Origin: Halodesulfurarchaeum sp.
Lineage (GTDB): Archaea > Halobacteriota > Halobacteria > Halobacteriales > Halobacteriaceae
Length of the DNA stretch: 27,432 nucleotides
Assembly: GCA_018334775.1 (NCBI GenBank)
Contig: JAGXLJ010000001.1
Span: 1-27,432 of the forward strand
Reading direction: 5' to 3'
The number at the start of each line of letters is the position of its first letter. Positions within the stretch are counted from its first letter, which is position 1. Position numbers and translations under genes: made by a program. Shown here piece by piece: positions 23,579-27,432 of the stretch. Under the pieces are notes generated by a model. The model did no database searches and was not told the origin of the DNA. It worked only from the letters and a program-made list of their open reading frames with translations.

Positions 23579-25000
23579 TTACCGATTCAGTGTGTGAATC
23601 GCCTGCCCGAGCGCGTTCTCCGCGGCCTCCATCGTGCCTTCACCGAGTGTGGGATGGGTATGAATCGTCTCCGCCACATCTTCGACGGTCGCGCCAGTCT
23701 CGACGGCCAACCCGAGTTCGGCGATCAGTTCCGAGGCTTCCGGGCCCACGATCCGGGCTCCGAGCACCGTCCCGGTCTGCGCATCGCCGATGATTCGCAG
23801 GAATCCCTCATCATGGCCGGTACTCAACGCTCGGCCGCTGGAACGGAAGGGGAACTCTCCGATTATCGTCTCGAAGCCCGCGTCCTCGGCTTCTGCATCG
23901 GATTTGCCCACCATCGCGATCTCCGGGTCGGTAAAGACGGCCGCCGGGACAGCTTTCTCGGCCATCGACGCATCTCCACCTGCGATCGCGTCTGCGGCGA
24001 CCAGTCCCTCGGCGCTCCCGGCGTGGGCCAGAAGCGGTTCGCCAGCCACGTCACCGATCGCGAAGACGTGGTCCTGAGTGGTGCGGCCCTGGTGGTCGGT
24101 CGCCACGAAGCCGTTTTCGTCGAGATCGATGCCAAGTGCATCGATGTTCGCCGAATCGGTGACCGGCTCTCGGCCAACGGCCACAATCGCTCTGTCTGCT
24201 GCATACTCGAAGTTCTCGCCGTCTTTCGTTTCGGTTTCGAGGACCAGTCCGGTCTCGGTCTCCCACCAGTCGTTTGCGGCCTCACCGAACTGGAACTTGA
24301 TGTCGAGATCGGCGGCTCGTTTCTCGACGGGTTGGGTAAGGTCCCGATCGTATCCGGGCAACAGTTCCTCGAGCATCTCGATGACGGTCACGTCGACCCC
24401 CAACTTGGCAAAGATCATCGAGAGTTCCATCCCGATGTAGCCGGCCCCGACGACCACCAGTTCTTCTGGAAGCTCCGTGAGGTCCAGGGCGTGTCGGGAC
24501 GACAGGATGTGCTCACCGTCGAACTCGAAGCCTGGGATTTCGATGGGTCGCGAACCGGTCGCCACGATCGCGTGATCGAACTCGAAGGCTGCAGTCCCCT
24601 CCTCGTCTGCCAGATCGACAGTGAGCGAGTGCTCGTCTTCGAACGTGGCCCAGCCCTCGACGATGTTCACGCGGTTTGCCTTGCAGAGTTTCTCGACGGC
24701 GCCAGTGAGCGTGTCGACGACCCCGTCCTTCCAGTCGACCATCTCGCCGAAGTCGACGTCGGGGTCGGCATAGACGCCCATTTCCTCGGCGTCGTCGGCC
24801 TCGTAAGCCACGTTCGTGGCATGGATGAGTGCCTTTGAGGGAATACACCCAAAGTTCAGACACGTTCCCCCGAATTCGCCAGCCTCGACGAGTGTCACGT
24901 CGAAATCGAGTTGGGCGGCCCGGATCGCGGCAACGTAGCCTCCGGTACCGGCCCCGACGATCGCAACTTCCGTCTGTGTCGCCTCCACATCTCGTGCCAT
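23579..25000 (-). CDS. lpdA: Dihydrolipoyl dehydrogenase (E3)
   Basis: 473 aa FAD/NAD disulfide oxidoreductase that reoxidises dihydrolipoamide of 2-oxoacid dehydrogenase or glycine-cleavage complexes. FAD motif G16-AGTGG-21, redox disulfide C47-LNFG-C52 followed by IPSKAL, NAD-binding motif VVVGAGYIGMELS, second FAD motif HVFAIGDVAGEPLLAHA and the catalytic base H449-PT in HTHPTLGEG with E454. All active residues are intact. No E1, E2 or lipoate gene is in the window, so its partner complex cannot be named. The ATG at 25000 has CAAAAGG 24-30 bases upstream and is divergent from the helicase gene. Confidence 0.96.
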   Translation of the reverse strand: MARDVEATQTEVAIVGAGTGGYVAAIRAAQLDFDVTLVEAGEFGGTCLNFGCIPSKALIHATNVAYEADDAEEMGVYADPDVDFGEMVDWKDGVVDTLTGAVEKLCKANRVNIVEGWATFEDEHSLTVDLADEEGTAAFEFDHAIVATGSRPIEIPGFEFDGEHILSSRHALDLTELPEELVVVGAGYIGMELSMIFAKLGVDVTVIEMLEELLPGYDRDLTQPVEKRAADLDIKFQFGEAANDWWETETGLVLETETKDGENFEYAADRAIVAVGREPVTDSANIDALGIDLDENGFVATDHQGRTTQDHVFAIGDVAGEPLLAHAGSAEGLVAADAIAGGDASMAEKAVPAAVFTDPEIAMVGKSDAEAEDAGFETIIGEFPFRSSGRALSTGHDEGFLRIIGDAQTGTVLGARIVGPEASELIAELGLAVETGATVEDVAETIHTHPTLGEGTMEAAENALGQAIHTLNR

Positions 25001-25023
25001 TACCGAGGCATTACCGGTGGGGG

Positions 25024-25030
25024 CCTTTTG
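25024..25030 (-). promoter_or_regulatory. TATA-like box for lpdA
   Basis: CAAAAGG on the minus strand, 24-30 bases before the lpdA ATG, within the 94-base divergent gap with the helicase gene. Confidence 0.35.
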
Positions 25031-25094
25031 AGCGGTTCCCTTCTGTCATCGCGGACGAAACGCCTATGCGCCGACCGCCCGTCCCACGTTCCAG

Positions 25095-27431
25095 ATGGAG
25101 GTCGCCGAAGTAGTCCCAGAATTCGCCGACGTGTTTTCCTTCGATGCCTTCAACGAGATGCAGCGGACGGCCCTCCCGGCAGTTCTGGAGCACGAGGACA
25201 ACGTCGTAATCAGCGCGCCCACGGGAAGCGGGAAGACGGCGCTGGCCGAACTCGCCATCACCAAGACCATCGCGGATGGAGGGACCGCACTCTTCATCGC
25301 GCCGATGCGGGCCCTCACGAACGAAAAGGAAAGCGAGTGGGAGCGGATCGAGCAACTGGGCTATTCCGTGTACGTCGTGACCGGTGAGCGGGACCTCAAC
25401 CCCCGCCGAGCGGAGCGAGCCGATGTGCTTGTGATGACGCCGGAGAAGGTCGATTCCGCGACTCGCAAACACGAGACGCCCCGATACGCCTTCGTCACGG
25501 ACGTGGATGTCGTCGTGATCGATGAGGTGCACCTGCTCGATTCGCGCTCCAGAGGGAGCGTTCTGGAAGTCGTTGTTGCCCGCCTTCGACGCCTCGTCGA
25601 CCCCAGATTCGTCGCCCTTTCGGCGACGATGCAAAACATCGAGGAAGTCGCCGCCTGGCTGGACGCTCCCGAGGAGATGACCTTCGACTTTGGCCCCCGG
25701 TATCGACCGGTTGATCTCCATGCCGGGGTTGAAACCTATACCCACGGCGACAATGCCTTCGCCGACAAGTATCGGCGGCTCTACACGGCGCTCGATCTGG
25801 CCGAACCGCATCTCGACGAGGACGGCCAGGCGCTGGTCTTCGTCTCCTCGCGACAGGACACCGTCAAGGCCGCTGAAAAGGCACGGGACGAAATCGCGCA
25901 ACGGGACATTCCGGTCGGGGACCGAGGCGATTATGACTTCCATTCGCGCACGCAGGTCCTCGACAACGATACGCTGCGTCAGTCCGTGCTCGACGGGGTG
26001 GCCTTCCACCACGCGGGTCTTTCGAAAAACGACAAGGACCACGTCGAGGAATGGTTCCGCGAGGGGCGAATCGATCTCCTGTTTTCCACCTCGACGCTCG
26101 CCTGGGGGGTCAATCTCCCGGCGCGGTGCGTGGTGATTCGAGACACGAAACTCCACGACCCGCTGGAAGGCGAGGTTGACATGAGCCCGCTCGACATCCT
26201 CCAGATGTTGGGCCGGGCCGGCCGGCCGGGATACGACGACGTGGGCTATGGCTGGGTGATCGCTGATAGGGTCGAGGCCGACAAGTATCGGCAGCTCCTT
26301 CGGGACGGGAAGGAGATCGAGTCCCGACTGGCGGACAACCTCCCCGAACACGTCAACGCGGAGATCGCGCTGGGGACGATCACCGGGCTGGAAGACGTTC
26401 TGGACTGGCTCGAAACGACGTTTTACTTCCAACGGGCCAACTACGCCCCTGGGGAGGACGCCTACGACGACGTCCGCGAACGTGTCCGAAGGGTGCTCGA
26501 TGACCTCCTTGAGCGGGGTTTTGTCGAAACCGAAGGCGAATTGGGTCTCTCAGCGACCCTGATGGGCCAGTTAGCCTCTCGATACTACCTCCGATTGCAG
26601 ACTGCAGAACGGTTTCGTGGCCTCGTCGATACCGAACCAGCGGCGGAAGCGATTCTTGGCGCTGTGGCCCAGGGCGAGGAGTTCGACAGTGTGAGCGCTC
26701 GCGGCGACGAGCGGGATGCGATCGAGGCGGTTCTCGGCCGCGATACGGGGTCGCTCGACCAGGGAGCCCGGAAAATTCTCGCGATCCTCGAAGCGAGCAT
26801 GGGCGGGGAGTTACCCCCCGAACTCCGCTCGGACGCTTGGGTCATCAAGCAGAACGCCCTCCGCTTGCTCGCGGCCGTGCGTGCCTTCTTCGACCGTTTC
26901 GATCGACCGGCCGGCGCGAACCTCTGTCGCCGAATCGAGGCGCGGGTCGAGACCGGGGTCCCACCGGAGGCGGTTGGGCTGACCGCGATCTCCGGGATTG
27001 GTGCCGGTCGCGGACAGCGGTTGTCCCAAGCGGGGATTTGCAGGCCGGGCGCGGTTGTCGACGCCGGGGTCTCAGGATTGGTCGACGCCGGGTTGGGCGA
27101 GGAAGTCGCCAGCAACGTCCTGGGTCAGGCCAAACAACTCCCGCGGATACGAATCGATTGGGGGGCGTTTCCGGAGTCGGTCCAGGCCGGGGAAAACGAC
27201 ATGCAGGAGGTGCGTCTGAGTACGGGCGGTAGTGGGGCCCGACTCGGAATCAGGGTCACGGTCAACGGGGTGGAAATGACTCGGTCAGTTCGCTACGTTG
27301 CCGATGCGGAGACAGTGCCGGTGGGCGTTTTCGGAGCCGATGACGAGGAACTCACCTACGCGATCGAAGTTACCTTCCCCGATCTGCCACTCCGGCCACA
27401 TCGGGAAACCCGGACGGTCTCCGTGCGGTAA
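25095..27431 (+). CDS. Ski2-like superfamily 2 helicase with Sec63-type C-terminus (Brr2/ASCC3-like)
   Basis: 778 aa and complete; the TAA ends one base before the window edge. Walker A is A41-PTGSGKT-48, motif II D143-EVH-146, motif III S176-AT, and motif VI LGRAGRPGYD near residues 372-381. After the winged-helix region (about 400-510) comes a helical bundle, then a helix-hairpin-helix (GLTAISGIGAGRGQRLSQAG, about 630-649) and a beta-rich FN3/C2-like domain (about 690-778). This helicase, WH, Sec63 order is that of one Brr2 or ASCC3 cassette and differs from Hel308, which lacks the final beta domain. It may unwind RNA or DNA; the substrate is unknown. The promoter is weak. Confidence 0.88.
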   Translation: MEVAEVVPEFADVFSFDAFNEMQRTALPAVLEHEDNVVISAPTGSGKTALAELAITKTIADGGTALFIAPMRALTNEKESEWERIEQLGYSVYVVTGERDLNPRRAERADVLVMTPEKVDSATRKHETPRYAFVTDVDVVVIDEVHLLDSRSRGSVLEVVVARLRRLVDPRFVALSATMQNIEEVAAWLDAPEEMTFDFGPRYRPVDLHAGVETYTHGDNAFADKYRRLYTALDLAEPHLDEDGQALVFVSSRQDTVKAAEKARDEIAQRDIPVGDRGDYDFHSRTQVLDNDTLRQSVLDGVAFHHAGLSKNDKDHVEEWFREGRIDLLFSTSTLAWGVNLPARCVVIRDTKLHDPLEGEVDMSPLDILQMLGRAGRPGYDDVGYGWVIADRVEADKYRQLLRDGKEIESRLADNLPEHVNAEIALGTITGLEDVLDWLETTFYFQRANYAPGEDAYDDVRERVRRVLDDLLERGFVETEGELGLSATLMGQLASRYYLRLQTAERFRGLVDTEPAAEAILGAVAQGEEFDSVSARGDERDAIEAVLGRDTGSLDQGARKILAILEASMGGELPPELRSDAWVIKQNALRLLAAVRAFFDRFDRPAGANLCRRIEARVETGVPPEAVGLTAISGIGAGRGQRLSQAGICRPGAVVDAGVSGLVDAGLGEEVASNVLGQAKQLPRIRIDWGAFPESVQAGENDMQEVRLSTGGSGARLGIRVTVNGVEMTRSVRYVADAETVPVGVFGADDEELTYAIEVTFPDLPLRPHRETRTVSVR

Positions 27432-27432
27432 T

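Noticed and set aside
23270..24838. 522-codon open frame opposite lpdA and pheA
   Set aside because: It spans two well-supported genes on the other strand and encodes no recognisable domain.
25011..26432. 473-codon open frame opposite the helicase gene
   Set aside because: Antisense shadow of a fully supported helicase gene.

Overview
The window is chromosomal DNA from a halophilic archaeon (class Halobacteria). The support is archaeal-type information-processing genes (TATA-binding protein, RFC small subunit, eIF1A, Rio1, KH/Dim2-like protein, thermosome, archaeal TyrS and LeuS), Asp/Glu-rich proteins, GC-rich DNA, and short AT-rich boxes (TTTAAA, TTTATATA, TTATTTAT) about 25-30 bases before start codons, as expected for haloarchaeal leaderless transcripts. 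I do not assign a genus. It looks like a core region: I see no insertion sequence, integrase, tRNA, rRNA or CRISPR array.

Layout. 1-2162 (minus): an S-adenosylhomocysteine/methylthioadenosine deaminase followed by an AhcY-family hydrolase that runs off the left edge. 2272-3120 (plus): hisG. 3136-3696 (minus): TBP. 3835-4809 (plus): a TrmG10-type tRNA methyltransferase, meeting stop-to-stop an RFC small-subunit paralogue (4810-5847, minus). 5938-6867 (plus): RNase Z, whose stop overlaps that of fixX. 6864-10305 (minus): a compact fixA-fixB-fixC-fixX electron-transfer-flavoprotein operon. 10589-12583 (plus): a DUF460-like protein with a RuvC/RNase H-like core and a coiled coil. 12827-15633 (plus): tyrS, then eIF1A, rio1 and a double-KH protein. 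15790-17484 (plus): thermosome. 17485-18218: a gene-free stretch beginning with a hairpin-rich repeat array. 18219-19214 (plus): archaeal alanine dehydrogenase. 19285-22119 (minus): leuS. 22224-25000 (minus): hsp20, pheA and lpdA, each with its own promoter-like box. 25095-27431 (plus): a Brr2/ASCC3-like helicase.

How the genes relate. Most neighbours are single-gene units with their own promoter; clear co-transcription is limited to fixABCX and eIF1A-rio1. The eIF1A-Rio1-KH group is a small-subunit maturation/initiation set. The deaminase and AhcY pair are consecutive steps of SAM-product recycling, and the HVEAK motif in the AhcY protein suggests that its substrate is S-inosylhomocysteine. 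FixABCX is probably an electron-bifurcating complex linked to ferredoxin and quinone.

The least explained sequence is around the thermosome gene: a 13-bp palindrome directly upstream of its TATA box and, downstream, a roughly 260-bp array of direct repeats whose hairpins carry C-GAA-G loops. The DUF460-like protein is the least understood gene.
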